NCBI GenBank assembly: GCA_021324185.1
Contig: JAJPJN010000011.1
Coordinates: 1-64,000, forward strand
DNA: 64,000 bases
Source: Terriglobia bacterium
GTDB taxonomy: Bacteria; Acidobacteriota; Terriglobia; Bryobacterales; Bryobacteraceae
Direction: 5' to 3'
Position 1 is the stretch's first letter. Each line of letters opens with the position of its first letter. This document shows positions 16,476 through 24,882 of the stretch, one piece after another. Position numbers and translations under genes: made by a program. The notes under the pieces were generated by a model. The model had not been told where the DNA came from, did no database searches, and saw only the letters and a program-made list of their open reading frames with translations.

Positions 16476-17800
16476 GGAGAATCTCCAGTTGAATGCGCAT
16501 GTGCGGGTTTCGTAAATGGTTCCAACGCTTGTTTCAGATCAGCGATTAGGTCTTGTACGTTTTCGATTCCGGTGGAGTATCGGACCAGCGCTTCGGGAAT
16601 ACCCATGGCGGCGCGATCCGGGGCGCTGACTTCTACATGGCTCGTGGTCGCGGGGGGCCCTACAATCGTTTCGACCGACCCGAGATTTGCCGCCCGATGC
16701 GCCAACCGCAGTCGCGGTAGAAATGCCCTCACGGCATCGTAGCCGCCGCGCAAAACGAAGCTCATCATTCCGCCGAAGCCGCCGGTCATCTGTTTTTGCG
16801 CGATCTCGTGTTGCGGGTGCGAAGGCAACCCGGGGTAATAGACGCGCTCAATAGCCGGATGCCGTTCCAGAAATTGCGCAATCTCACCTGCGTTTGCATT
16901 TTGCCGTGCCACGCGGACTTCCAGCGTCTTCATTCCACGTAGCAACAGATAGGCAGCGAACGGATCAAGCGCCGCGCCGGTAATTTCCCGGTAATGATAG
17001 ATCTGCTTCACCAGATGTTGGGGGCCGCATACGACTCCGCCCAAAGCATCCGCGTGCCCACCCAAAAACTTGGACGCACTATGCAAGACCAGATCAGAGC
17101 CAAGCTCCAGCGGCCGCTGATTAACTGGGGTGGCAAACGTATTGTCTGTCACTACGACCGCGCCTGCTTCATGACCCGCCTGTGCCGCCCGCTCTATATC
17201 GATAATTTTCAGCGTCGGGTTGGTCGGTGTCTCCAGATACAGCACGCGACAACCTTTTCGGACCTCGCGCCCAATTTCCTCAGCATCGGTTGTGTTGCAC
17301 AAACAAACCTCTACTTGAATCCTGGGAAGAAACTCACGAAATAATTGATTCGTGCCGCCGTAAGTGTCCTTGACCGTAATGATCCGGTCACCCGGCTGAA
17401 CGAGCGCAAAAATCGTGTTACTGACGGCGGCCATACCGGAAGCAAAGCTCGTCGCCGCTTCGGCGCCTTCGAGGATCCGCAGTTTCTCTTCGAAGACAGC
17501 AACGGTCGGATTGGTATTTCGGCTATAAATGTGACCGGACTGCTGGCCCAACGCCACTGCTTGCCAGTCGTCCAGATCGCCGTAACCAAACGAGACGCTC
17601 TGTACAATTGAGGCTTGCGTCGGGGCTCCCGAAATAGGCTGTTCCTCTCCACCCCAAACAGCGCGTGTGCCAATCTTTAAACCCGTGCCTTTGTTTTTCG
17701 GGACCACTTCAGTTCCAGATATTTTGGAAGTGCGGCGAAGATTGGCCGCGGCTCCGATCGTATACTCTTTCTTATCAGCCCGCCGGAAGGGAAATGTCAA
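16460..17800 (-). CDS. Cystathionine gamma-synthase / trans-sulfuration family PLP enzyme
   Basis: A fold-type I PLP enzyme of the Cys/Met metabolism family. It shows YSRNTNPTVAVFEEKLRILEG, the cofactor-stacking region ASGMAAVSNTIFAL, the LYLETPTNPTLKIIDI strand, the aspartate in VVVTDNTFATP, and the Schiff-base lysine in HSASKFLGGHAD. At 446 aa it is about 45 residues longer than usual; the first 40 are not family-like, so the true start may be internal (the conserved part begins at IGTRAVWGGEEQ). Activity could be cystathionine synthase, cystathionine lyase, methionine gamma-lyase or homocysteine synthase; these cannot be separated by eye. It overlaps the GH43-like gene downstream and diverges from the serine/threonine dehydratase-like gene. 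Confidence 0.88.
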   Translation of the reverse strand: MTFPFRRADKKEYTIGAAANLRRTSKISGTEVVPKNKGTGLKIGTRAVWGGEEQPISGAPTQASIVQSVSFGYGDLDDWQAVALGQQSGHIYSRNTNPTVAVFEEKLRILEGAEAATSFASGMAAVSNTIFALVQPGDRIITVKDTYGGTNQLFREFLPRIQVEVCLCNTTDAEEIGREVRKGCRVLYLETPTNPTLKIIDIERAAQAGHEAGAVVVTDNTFATPVNQRPLELGSDLVLHSASKFLGGHADALGGVVCGPQHLVKQIYHYREITGAALDPFAAYLLLRGMKTLEVRVARQNANAGEIAQFLERHPAIERVYYPGLPSHPQHEIAQKQMTGGFGGMMSFVLRGGYDAVRAFLPRLRLAHRAANLGSVETIVGPPATTSHVEVSAPDRAAMGIPEALVRYSTGIENVQDLIADLKQALEPFTKPAHAHSTGDSPCESC

Positions 17801-17858
17801 ATCGAAAAGTCATGGGATGGCTGATCGGTTTTGACGATTATGCCACGGTCGCCTCATC

Positions 17859-18824
17859 ATGACTTTGCCTCGACTTGACGAGATCAAGAATGCAGCCGCG
17901 CTTGTTTACAGAACAATATCGCCCACACCGCTGATTCGCTGGCCGCTAGTATGCGAGCGAACAGGAGCCGAGGTCTGGATTAAACATGAGAACCATAGCC
18001 CGGTAGGCGCGTTTAAGCTGCGCGGCGGCTTGGTGTATATGGACACGCTGAGGCGCACGGAACCGAATATTTCCGGGGTGATTGCAGCCACGCGGGGCAA
18101 CCACGGTCAAAGCATTGCGTTTGCAGCAGCGCGTTCGGGCTTGCGTTCAGTCATTGTTGTGCCATACGGGAACAGTCGGGAAAAGAACGCGGCGATGCGG
18201 GCGCTCGGTGCTGAGTTGCGGGAATTCGGCAGTGATTTTCAGGAAGCATACGAAGAAACCACGCGAATGGCGGAAGCAGAACGGCTGCATATGATCCCTT
18301 CGTTCGACCGCGTTTTAGTTTGCGGAGTCGCGACGTACGCACTTGAGCTGTTTGAAACTGCGCCGGATCTGGACGCTGTCTATGTTCCCATCGGCATGGG
18401 CTCTGGAATTTGCGGCGTTATCGCGGCGCGTGACGCCCTCGGGCTGAAAACGAAAATCGTGGGTGTCGTAGCGGCTGGCGCGCCGGCCTATGCCCAATCG
18501 TTCGCCGCCGGGCGCGTAGTCCCAACCGGAACCGCAGATACAGTCGCCGATGGTATGGCATGTCGCACACCGGATGCCGATGCTGTGCGCATCATCCACC
18601 AAGGCGCAGAGCGAATCGTGATTGTCAGTGAAGACGAGATTCGCTCCGCTATGCGATACCTATTTTCAGATACCCACAACACGGCCGAAGGTGCTGGCGC
18701 ATCTGCTCTCGCGGCGCTGTTGCAAGAATCCCAATCCATGCGGAACCGGCGCGTAGGTTTGATCCTGACCGGCGGCAACGTGGATCGGGACGTATTTGCC
18801 CGCATTCTGGCGGAGCACGACTGA
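17859..18824 (+). CDS. Serine/threonine dehydratase-like PLP enzyme
   Basis: The 321-aa protein has the catalytic form of the fold-type II family without a regulatory ACT domain. The Schiff-base lysine is in HENHSPVGAFKLRGG, followed by the AATRGNHGQSIAFAA substrate loop and a phosphate-binding PIGMGSGICGV. The length and missing ACT region fit catabolic threonine/serine dehydratase or a serine/aspartate racemase. Start codons of this gene and the divergent cystathionine gamma-synthase-like gene are only 58 bases apart, so the two share a promoter region. Together they suggest sulfur amino-acid and threonine/serine metabolism. Confidence 0.88.
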   Translation: MTLPRLDEIKNAAALVYRTISPTPLIRWPLVCERTGAEVWIKHENHSPVGAFKLRGGLVYMDTLRRTEPNISGVIAATRGNHGQSIAFAAARSGLRSVIVVPYGNSREKNAAMRALGAELREFGSDFQEAYEETTRMAEAERLHMIPSFDRVLVCGVATYALELFETAPDLDAVYVPIGMGSGICGVIAARDALGLKTKIVGVVAAGAPAYAQSFAAGRVVPTGTADTVADGMACRTPDADAVRIIHQGAERIVIVSEDEIRSAMRYLFSDTHNTAEGAGASALAALLQESQSMRNRRVGLILTGGNVDRDVFARILAEHD

Positions 18825-18949
18825 AAACACCAGAGTTAGGGATTTTCTCGTGGAGGGTGACTTGACTGTGGGTAACGACGAGCACGGCAGATATTGGCGG
18901 AGGTTTTGCCAGCACACGAGGCTGGGTGTCGGGGTGAAAATGATCGATT

Positions 18950-19516
18950 ATGGCTGCACCCGCAATTGGAAGCCTCGAAGTCTTAACCGATTCCTTTACA
19001 GGGCCAAACGATGATGCATTCGAGGCACTCGGACCAACGACTTTGCTCGACATCATTCAGGCCTGTTTTCACGCCAGAGCGTCGGAGTGGATCTTCCTTC
19101 GCGAACTGAGGGTCGGAACCGGATTCCGCAATAGCGCCGCGCAGCGGCTGGATGCGTTCGCGCTGAATTGCTTTGCCCACACTTCCATGAAGCGAGTATG
19201 TTACGAAGTCAAGACTTCGCGTGCGGACTTTCTCTGCGAGATAAAACAGCCGTTAAAACGCCGTATCGGTTTGCGCTACTCGAATGAGTTCTATTTCGTT
19301 ACACCTGCCGGGCTGCTGAATACTTCCGAAATCCCGATTGAATGCGGGCTGGTGGAAGTCGGGACCTATTGTCGAATTACCGTACCGGCGCCATGGCGCG
19401 ACACGCCGGGCCCAACCTGGCAGTTCGTTGCAGGCATGCTGCGCAACCAGCAGAAGAGCTTTCAGGGCACACCCGTGAAGCAGCCGAACCAGCAGCGGCT
19501 TCCGTTTAACGATTGA
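18950..19516 (+). CDS. PD-(D/E)XK-nuclease-like protein, MmcB-like
   Basis: This 188-aa protein is not immediately nameable. It shows the ordered acidic/lysine signature of the PD-(D/E)XK fold: a glutamate in WIFLRELRVG, an aspartate in QRLDAFAL, then YEVKTSRADFLCEIKQPLK with the E-x-K core. Spacing and the following EFYFVTPAGLL ... IECGLVEVG pattern resemble the MmcB-type DNA-repair-linked family, in which similar text precedes a C-terminal variable tail. It has no signal peptide. The tail (QPNQQRLPFND) is hydrophilic. It stands between a PLP enzyme and a membrane protein on the same strand, with no other repair or restriction genes near, so its role is inferred from the fold pattern only. 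Confidence 0.5.
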   Translation: MAAPAIGSLEVLTDSFTGPNDDAFEALGPTTLLDIIQACFHARASEWIFLRELRVGTGFRNSAAQRLDAFALNCFAHTSMKRVCYEVKTSRADFLCEIKQPLKRRIGLRYSNEFYFVTPAGLLNTSEIPIECGLVEVGTYCRITVPAPWRDTPGPTWQFVAGMLRNQQKSFQGTPVKQPNQQRLPFND

Positions 19517-19556
19517 TTATCATCGGTGGCGATGGCCCGATTGGTATGAAGCGATA

Positions 19557-21731
19557 ATGCCCGCCCCGTCAAGTTCCGCTTCTATGGCGTCCAGAGTTCG
19601 CCACCCGGTGACTCAATTTTCGCGCCGCTACCGAGTGCAGATCCTGACGCTTGTCTTCGGATCGCTCGCGGTCTGGGTTTGCTGGAGCTGGGCTCTCACG
19701 TTTGAACGCGTTGTTCGTAATTACTGTCCGTTACCTACCTGGGATTACTGGCGAATCCCTTACGACGCGTTCTTTTACAAGGTGCGGGGGATTCAGAGTT
19801 TTTTCGAGCCGCACAACGAGCATCGGATTATTTTTCCAGAGATTGTTTTTCAACTCGATCTCTTGCTGCACGGGCGTCTGATAGTCCCGATCGTATTTAG
19901 CTTTGCCTGTTATGCCGCGAGCTGGCTTGTGCTTGCCTGGATCTTTTGTCGCGATCACACAATCGGGGTGTTGTCTCGCCTGTTTGCAGTTCTCCTCTCA
20001 GGCATCATTTTTGGATGGCAAGGATCGGCCATCGTCATTGCGGATCCCTTTTTGCTGCAGTGGACGCTCTCTACCTTATGTGCAATCAGTTCCATTGTTT
20101 TGTTAGAGCGCGCCAGATCCGTTGTGTTGCCAATGATCGCTGCTGTTGTGGCCACCTATTCGTCAGGCAATTGTCTGCTGCTCTGGCCTGTCTTGCTGCT
20201 CGAGTGTTGGATTTTGCGCCTTCCGCGCCGGCGAATTACCGCAGTAGCTGTTATCGGGGCGGTCGCAATTGCAGCTTACTTCATCGATTATCACGCGACG
20301 GGTAATGTGCACTCGAAAGACCTTGTGCTGCACCCGCTATTCGCTGCCGGATTTTTCGCAACGTATATGGCCATGCCCTTTGGCCTTGGCAAGTCAGATA
20401 CTGTGGCGATTTGTCTGGGCCTCGCTAACATATTGGTCGCTGCTGTTTTGTTCCTTTATGCCCGCCGAAAGCACGTGCGGGTCTCGGGCACGTTGCTCTT
20501 TTTATTTTGTATTTATTTGTTTACTTTGCTGACGGACGTACTCACCACGGCCGGGAGAATCAATTGGGCTGGTGGATACGGCGAGGCAAAAGCAAACCGT
20601 TACTGGATTATTCATCTCGTCAACTGGGGCGTTCTTGCGCTGATCTGCGTTTATCTCAACGCCAGAGCTCATACGAAACCCAAGACCAAAATCGCGATCG
20701 CCGTCCTGCTGGCAGGCGCGGCAGCTTACGGCACGCTAAAAGTACGATCGAGCCTGAGTTACGACGATAACCAATTCGCGAACCGGCAGCTTGCGGCGCT
20801 CGGATTTGAAGCAGGGATCGAAGATACCGGCCTGGCCAGAAGAATATTCCCGGATGCGAATTTTGTTCTGTCACTAACTCCTTTTCTTCGCGAGCATCAT
20901 CTTTCGGTCTATTCGTTGCCCGATTTCAATTTGCTTGGACGGCCAGCTCGAGTAGTGGGAAAGATAATAGACGAGCCGAGGGCGGGAGGCGTAAGCTTGA
21001 CCCTTCCGGTAATTGGCGGAATTGAGTTTGTTGGCTGGGCAGAGCCTGAACGGAACGGCGTTGAAAAAATTATTTTCTTGAATCAGACAGGAGACATTGC
21101 GGGCTTCGGCAAAAGACTGCCTGCGGGGTTTCCTTTTGACCTGCGCTCGCTCCTCACTCCCACTATGGAGGCGTGGGTGGGTTTTGTGAATCTAAGATAC
21201 AGCGGAGAAGCCGTGAGGCCGTTCTTTTTAACCCACGGGCGGCTGGAACCAATCGATCAGGCAATCCCCATCCGGAACGATCTCGAACGCGTCCGCGGCG
21301 ATGGTAAAACTCCGCTGGCCGGCGTGGAGTGGCAGATGGATAGCGCCTGGACGAAGAATGGTGTGCCGAAGATAGCATTCCCCAGTAATTTGCCGCGAGG
21401 CGCAATTTACGGGAGCTGGAGCGGCGATGACCGCAATACCGGCAAAATCGTATCGGCGCCATTCAGCACTCCGGCGAATCGCTGCCTGGTACTGCCAGTC
21501 GAGCACGGCCTGATAGTGCAAGGGCTTTCCGTTGCATTTGCAAACGCCGATACCGGCCAAGTGGTTCGAACGATTCCTATGCAGAACGGCGATTCCGGAT
21601 GGCAGTTCTGGAAGGTCAGGTTCGATCAACCGGTGTCCCGCTTGCGCATTCTTGCGCAAGACCAGGGCGCCGGTTCGGGTGAGTGGATAGCTATCGCAGA
21701 GCCATCGCAGTGCGATGATGCCGGCCGGTAG
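19557..21731 (+). CDS. Large multispanning membrane protein, possibly GT-C-like
   Basis: The 724-aa product starts with a cytoplasmic Ser/Arg-rich tail and then has about a dozen hydrophobic segments up to about residue 390 (such as ILTLVFGSLAVWVCWSW, IVPIVFSFACYAASWLVL, FAVLLSGIIFGW, VLALICVYL), followed by a soluble C-terminal half of some 330 residues. Between the first and second spans lies a conserved-looking acidic/aromatic loop, WDYWRIPYDAFFY ... FEPHNEHRIIFPE. An acidic first loop in a multispan protein with a large soluble tail recalls GT-C lipid-linked sugar transferases, but I recognise no specific family, so this is only a possibility. The gene is not obviously cotranscribed with a sugar-metabolism operon. 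Confidence 0.6.
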   Translation: MPAPSSSASMASRVRHPVTQFSRRYRVQILTLVFGSLAVWVCWSWALTFERVVRNYCPLPTWDYWRIPYDAFFYKVRGIQSFFEPHNEHRIIFPEIVFQLDLLLHGRLIVPIVFSFACYAASWLVLAWIFCRDHTIGVLSRLFAVLLSGIIFGWQGSAIVIADPFLLQWTLSTLCAISSIVLLERARSVVLPMIAAVVATYSSGNCLLLWPVLLLECWILRLPRRRITAVAVIGAVAIAAYFIDYHATGNVHSKDLVLHPLFAAGFFATYMAMPFGLGKSDTVAICLGLANILVAAVLFLYARRKHVRVSGTLLFLFCIYLFTLLTDVLTTAGRINWAGGYGEAKANRYWIIHLVNWGVLALICVYLNARAHTKPKTKIAIAVLLAGAAAYGTLKVRSSLSYDDNQFANRQLAALGFEAGIEDTGLARRIFPDANFVLSLTPFLREHHLSVYSLPDFNLLGRPARVVGKIIDEPRAGGVSLTLPVIGGIEFVGWAEPERNGVEKIIFLNQTGDIAGFGKRLPAGFPFDLRSLLTPTMEAWVGFVNLRYSGEAVRPFFLTHGRLEPIDQAIPIRNDLERVRGDGKTPLAGVEWQMDSAWTKNGVPKIAFPSNLPRGAIYGSWSGDDRNTGKIVSAPFSTPANRCLVLPVEHGLIVQGLSVAFANADTGQVVRTIPMQNGDSGWQFWKVRFDQPVSRLRILAQDQGAGSGEWIAIAEPSQCDDAGR

Positions 21732-21764
21732 ATCTCTCGCCCTTACAGGCGATTTGAGCTGTAG

Positions 21765-22799
21765 TTACTTGCCGACTTCGAGAATGCTGAAAGAGCCCGG
21801 TACCATGGGCCCGCGCCGCGGCCGCCCGCCGGGTGTTTCGGAAGGCGTTGTGGGACCAAATTCAGCCGCGATCAAGAAGATGTGGTTCGTCTTGCTATCG
21901 ATGGTCATGGTTTTGGCCGACGGCATGGTTTTTAAGTTCTGCTCAACCGAGAAAGATGAGGGGCTGTTCTCTTTAATGACGGTGAGGGTTCCATCACCTT
22001 GCGAGCTGAACGCCTCCATGGTTGCCGGCATGAACCCGGCGCCATCCACGCCTGTGCCGATCGGTAGAGTGGTGAGAATTTTTCCGTCTTTTGCGCTCAT
22101 GATGACGCTGACGGCGGGATTCCTACAGTCCACGAACAGGATGCCGTTCTTGGCGTCGAAAGCCAATCCCGCGGGGCCCTTGTTATCGCCCAGGTCATAG
22201 TGCGCGGTGACCTGCAGCGACTTGGCATCTACTACGGCGACCTGACCTTTGTCTTCGATGTCGATGTAGAGATGACCCGCGCCATCGGTGGCTGCCTGTT
22301 CGGGCGCTCCGCCCAGATCGATTGTGCCCACGACGGAGCCGTCTTTGGCATCAATGACGGTTGCATTTGGCGCGGCGTGGCTCAAGATATAGACGCGCTC
22401 ATTGAACGGATCGAACAGCAGACCATCCGGATTACCTTGCACATCGATCGTTTTAATTACCTTCAGCGTGGTACTATCCCACATCACGACCGGCTTGCTG
22501 GTAGCAAAGCCATGATGCGATTTCGGATCGACGGCGGCGCCATGCGCGCCTACATCCGGAATTTCGCCCACCGGCTGCAGCGTGTCTAAGTTGAAGACGG
22601 AAATTCGCTTCGACGGTCCCATGCGGGGCACGTACAATCGCCGTCCGTCCGAGTCGGCGTAGACGTAGTCAAAGCCGCCTTCGCCGCCGACCTTCACGGT
22701 CCTCAATACGTGATAAGGCCCGTCGCTCGCGCTCTGGGCAGGGAGCCGGCATGCGACTCCTGCTGCTACTGCAATCAAAACAAAACCTCGTATTGTCAT
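21765..22799 (-). CDS. Exported YncE-like beta-propeller protein
   Basis: The start is placed at ATG 22799, eight bases after GGAG, giving the signal peptide MTIRGFVLIAVAAGVACRL; the upstream in-frame ATG at 22820 would add seven residues without benefit. The mature chain is a seven-blade propeller of about 40-residue repeats: GGFDYVYADSDGRRLYVP, GAAVDPKSHHGFATS, GNPDGLLFDPFNERVYIL, GAPEQAATDGAGHLYID. This is the YncE-type surface or periplasmic propeller family with no catalytic residues. It is the last gene of a run behind a sugar-binding lipoprotein and a dehydrogenase. It may bind metal, heme or protein, but its role is unknown. Confidence 0.8.
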   Translation of the reverse strand: MTIRGFVLIAVAAGVACRLPAQSASDGPYHVLRTVKVGGEGGFDYVYADSDGRRLYVPRMGPSKRISVFNLDTLQPVGEIPDVGAHGAAVDPKSHHGFATSKPVVMWDSTTLKVIKTIDVQGNPDGLLFDPFNERVYILSHAAPNATVIDAKDGSVVGTIDLGGAPEQAATDGAGHLYIDIEDKGQVAVVDAKSLQVTAHYDLGDNKGPAGLAFDAKNGILFVDCRNPAVSVIMSAKDGKILTTLPIGTGVDGAGFMPATMEAFSSQGDGTLTVIKENSPSSFSVEQNLKTMPSAKTMTIDSKTNHIFLIAAEFGPTTPSETPGGRPRRGPMVPGSFSILEVGK

Positions 22800-22833
22800 A
22801 GCTGCCACTCCTGGATTCAAGTCTAAACGTCTG

Positions 22834-23793
22834 TTACTGTCCCTTCAACCATTCCGGCTCGACCAGCGCCCGCACGTCGGGTTTGTCCAGATCGGCTTTG
22901 AGAATCACGCGTACCGGCAGTTCCAGTTTTTTGGGCGGTGTCTGCCCATTTAGCTTATCTGCCAGCGACTTCACCGCTTGATAGCCGAGCTGGAATGGAT
23001 TCTGCACCAGCATCGCATTGATGGTGCCGTCTTGCAGCGCCTCGACATGGGCCTTAGTGAAGTCGAACGTGACCAGCTTGATCTTGCCGGAGAGATTGCG
23101 ATTTTTAACTGCTTGAATCGTTCCGAGCGATGCCGCTTCGCTGGATGCGAAAATGCCGGCGAGATCGGGGTGGGCGGTGAGAATATCTTCTGCTGCGGCG
23201 CGGGATTTTGCGGGATCGGCCATGCCGTACTGGCGCGCGACGACCTGAATGTTGGGAAATTCTTTTGCGATGGTGGCGTCGAAACCCTGCTCGCGCAGGA
23301 CGGTGGAGGTGCCGCCGGGTTTCTGCATCACCATGCCCACTTTGCCGCGTTGATTAATGAAGCCGGCGAGCGTGCGGGCGGCGATGCAGCCGGCGCCGTA
23401 ATTGTCGGTTGCGATGAAACTGACGTAGTTGCCGATATTCACCGCCGAATCGAAAACAGTAACCGGAATTCCCGCGCGAATGGCGCGCTCGACGGGAGCC
23501 ACCAGTGCCTCCTGATCAGTTGCCGAAATAGCAATGGCTGAGACTTGGCGGGTAATCATGGAGTCGACGATTTCGATCTGACGGGCATAATCGGTCTCAT
23601 TCTGAGGGCCGTTCCATAGCACGTTCACGTGAAAATCGCGCGCCGCGGCATCGACGCCGGCATGCACGGAAACAAAGAAGAGATGCGAAGTTGCCTTGGG
23701 AACCACGCCGATGACCTTCGCTCCGGAGCGGCCGCAAGAGGAAAGCAGCGCGAGACCGGCTCCCGTTACAAAGCCGCGGCGGGTGGAATTCAT
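22834..23793 (-). CDS. Sugar-type ABC substrate-binding lipoprotein (RbsB/LacI fold)
   Basis: The N-terminus carries a twin-arginine-like start (MNSTRRGFVTGAG) and a lipobox (LALLSSC, then GRSG), so it is probably a lipoprotein anchored at residue 20. The rest is a periplasmic binding protein of the ribose/xylose type: VIGVVPKATSHLFFVSVHAGVDAAARDF, then QIEIVDSMITRQVSAIAISATD, and the domain-hinge VSFIATDNYGAGCIAARTLAG. No ATPase or permease for this binding protein is in the window, so it may act as a sensor or use unlinked components. Its start codon overlaps the stop of the Gfo/Idh/MocA dehydrogenase gene (ATGA), which indicates linked sugar/inositol metabolism. Confidence 0.85.
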   Translation of the reverse strand: MNSTRRGFVTGAGLALLSSCGRSGAKVIGVVPKATSHLFFVSVHAGVDAAARDFHVNVLWNGPQNETDYARQIEIVDSMITRQVSAIAISATDQEALVAPVERAIRAGIPVTVFDSAVNIGNYVSFIATDNYGAGCIAARTLAGFINQRGKVGMVMQKPGGTSTVLREQGFDATIAKEFPNIQVVARQYGMADPAKSRAAAEDILTAHPDLAGIFASSEAASLGTIQAVKNRNLSGKIKLVTFDFTKAHVEALQDGTINAMLVQNPFQLGYQAVKSLADKLNGQTPPKKLELPVRVILKADLDKPDVRALVEPEWLKGQ

Positions 23794-24866
23794 AGCGGCT
23801 GGACCGGGGCGGCGTGCTCAGGGCCGAGCACGGCCTTCATGCCCGCAGAGATCACTTGCTGCGCGCGCAAGCCGTCGCGATGACAGGTAGGAAAGGGCCT
23901 GGCCGCGCCGCAGCAATCGATGAATGCCGCCAGTTCGGCTTTATAGGCCGCGCCGAAACGGTCGACAAATTCGGGCAGAGGACGGCCGTAATCGCGCATA
24001 GCGAAGCATTTGTAATCGAGCGGCTCGGCGCGCCCGCGGCGGCCATAGGCCTCGACGACAACCTCGAATGGCTTACCTTCGAAGCGCCCGATACGGATCT
24101 GGCCCTCTTCGCCGAACAGGACCGTTTCGACGCGATAGCCGGAAACATGATTGCGGCTCACCTGCACTTGAGCGACAAGCTCATGCGGAAACCAGATATA
24201 GAGCAGCGCATCGTCGAAGTCTTCTTCGGAAGTCGTCAAGCGATGGCTGTAAATGCGCGATCCGATGGCGAGCGCGGCCCGAGGCATGCGCCCTGTCAAC
24301 CACAGGATTTCGTCGACGTTATGGACGGACATGTCCGGCAAGATGCCGCCGCTCGCGTAGCCGTTGGGCGCCGGGTTCGAATCTTCCAAAGCAGAGTAGA
24401 TCTTGAAGACGCGCCCGATCAACCCGTCTTGCATCAGCCGCTTTGCATACGCGAGGGGCGGATCAAAACGCCTCTGAAATGCCAGCATCAGAGCATTGGG
24501 GTAATCGCGATCCAACTCGGAGGCGAATTCCTGATCGCCGTCGAGCGTGCCGGTCAACGGCTTTTCGAGCAGTACGCGCTGGCCGGCCGCGATCAGAATA
24601 GCGGCGTGCTCGCGGTGCATATCGGTGGGGGTGACGATTACCGTGGCCTCACAAACGCCTGCGCGCGCCAGCTCTTCTATGGAAGAAAAAACGGGAACGT
24701 TGTGCCCAATCTGGTTGAGGAAGCAGGCGGCCCGATCCGGATTGATCTCAGCGACAGCAGCAAGCTCGCAGGTTTCGGTATCATGCATCAGCTCATGGAC
24801 GTGCAGGCCATGAATCTGGCCCATGCGGCCGAGCCCGGCGACCGCGATTTTTAGCGGTTGTGACAT
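23790..24866 (-). CDS. Gfo/Idh/MocA-family NAD(P)-dependent sugar or inositol dehydrogenase
   Basis: ATG 24866 is preferred because it gives MSQPLKIAVAGLGRMGQIHG, a classic Rossmann start, and because the upstream extension to 24920 would overlap the end of the gamma-glutamyltransferase frame. The family signature is the EKPLTG motif (VLLEKPLTGTLDG), the lysine of which contacts the nicotinamide, and a later GGILPDMSVHNVDEILWL that holds the catalytic histidine. Substrates of the family include myo-inositol, glucose, and other cyclic polyols. The overlap with the sugar-binding lipoprotein gene downstream supports a polyol role. About 358 aa, normal for the family. Confidence 0.88.
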   Translation of the reverse strand: MSQPLKIAVAGLGRMGQIHGLHVHELMHDTETCELAAVAEINPDRAACFLNQIGHNVPVFSSIEELARAGVCEATVIVTPTDMHREHAAILIAAGQRVLLEKPLTGTLDGDQEFASELDRDYPNALMLAFQRRFDPPLAYAKRLMQDGLIGRVFKIYSALEDSNPAPNGYASGGILPDMSVHNVDEILWLTGRMPRAALAIGSRIYSHRLTTSEEDFDDALLYIWFPHELVAQVQVSRNHVSGYRVETVLFGEEGQIRIGRFEGKPFEVVVEAYGRRGRAEPLDYKCFAMRDYGRPLPEFVDRFGAAYKAELAAFIDCCGAARPFPTCHRDGLRAQQVISAGMKAVLGPEHAAPVQPL

Positions 24867-24882
24867 GAGTGGAAGGAAGCGG

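Noticed and set aside
23814-24854. 346-aa frame opposite the Gfo/Idh/MocA gene
   Set aside because: The dehydrogenase motifs lie on the minus strand; the plus frame is a shadow.
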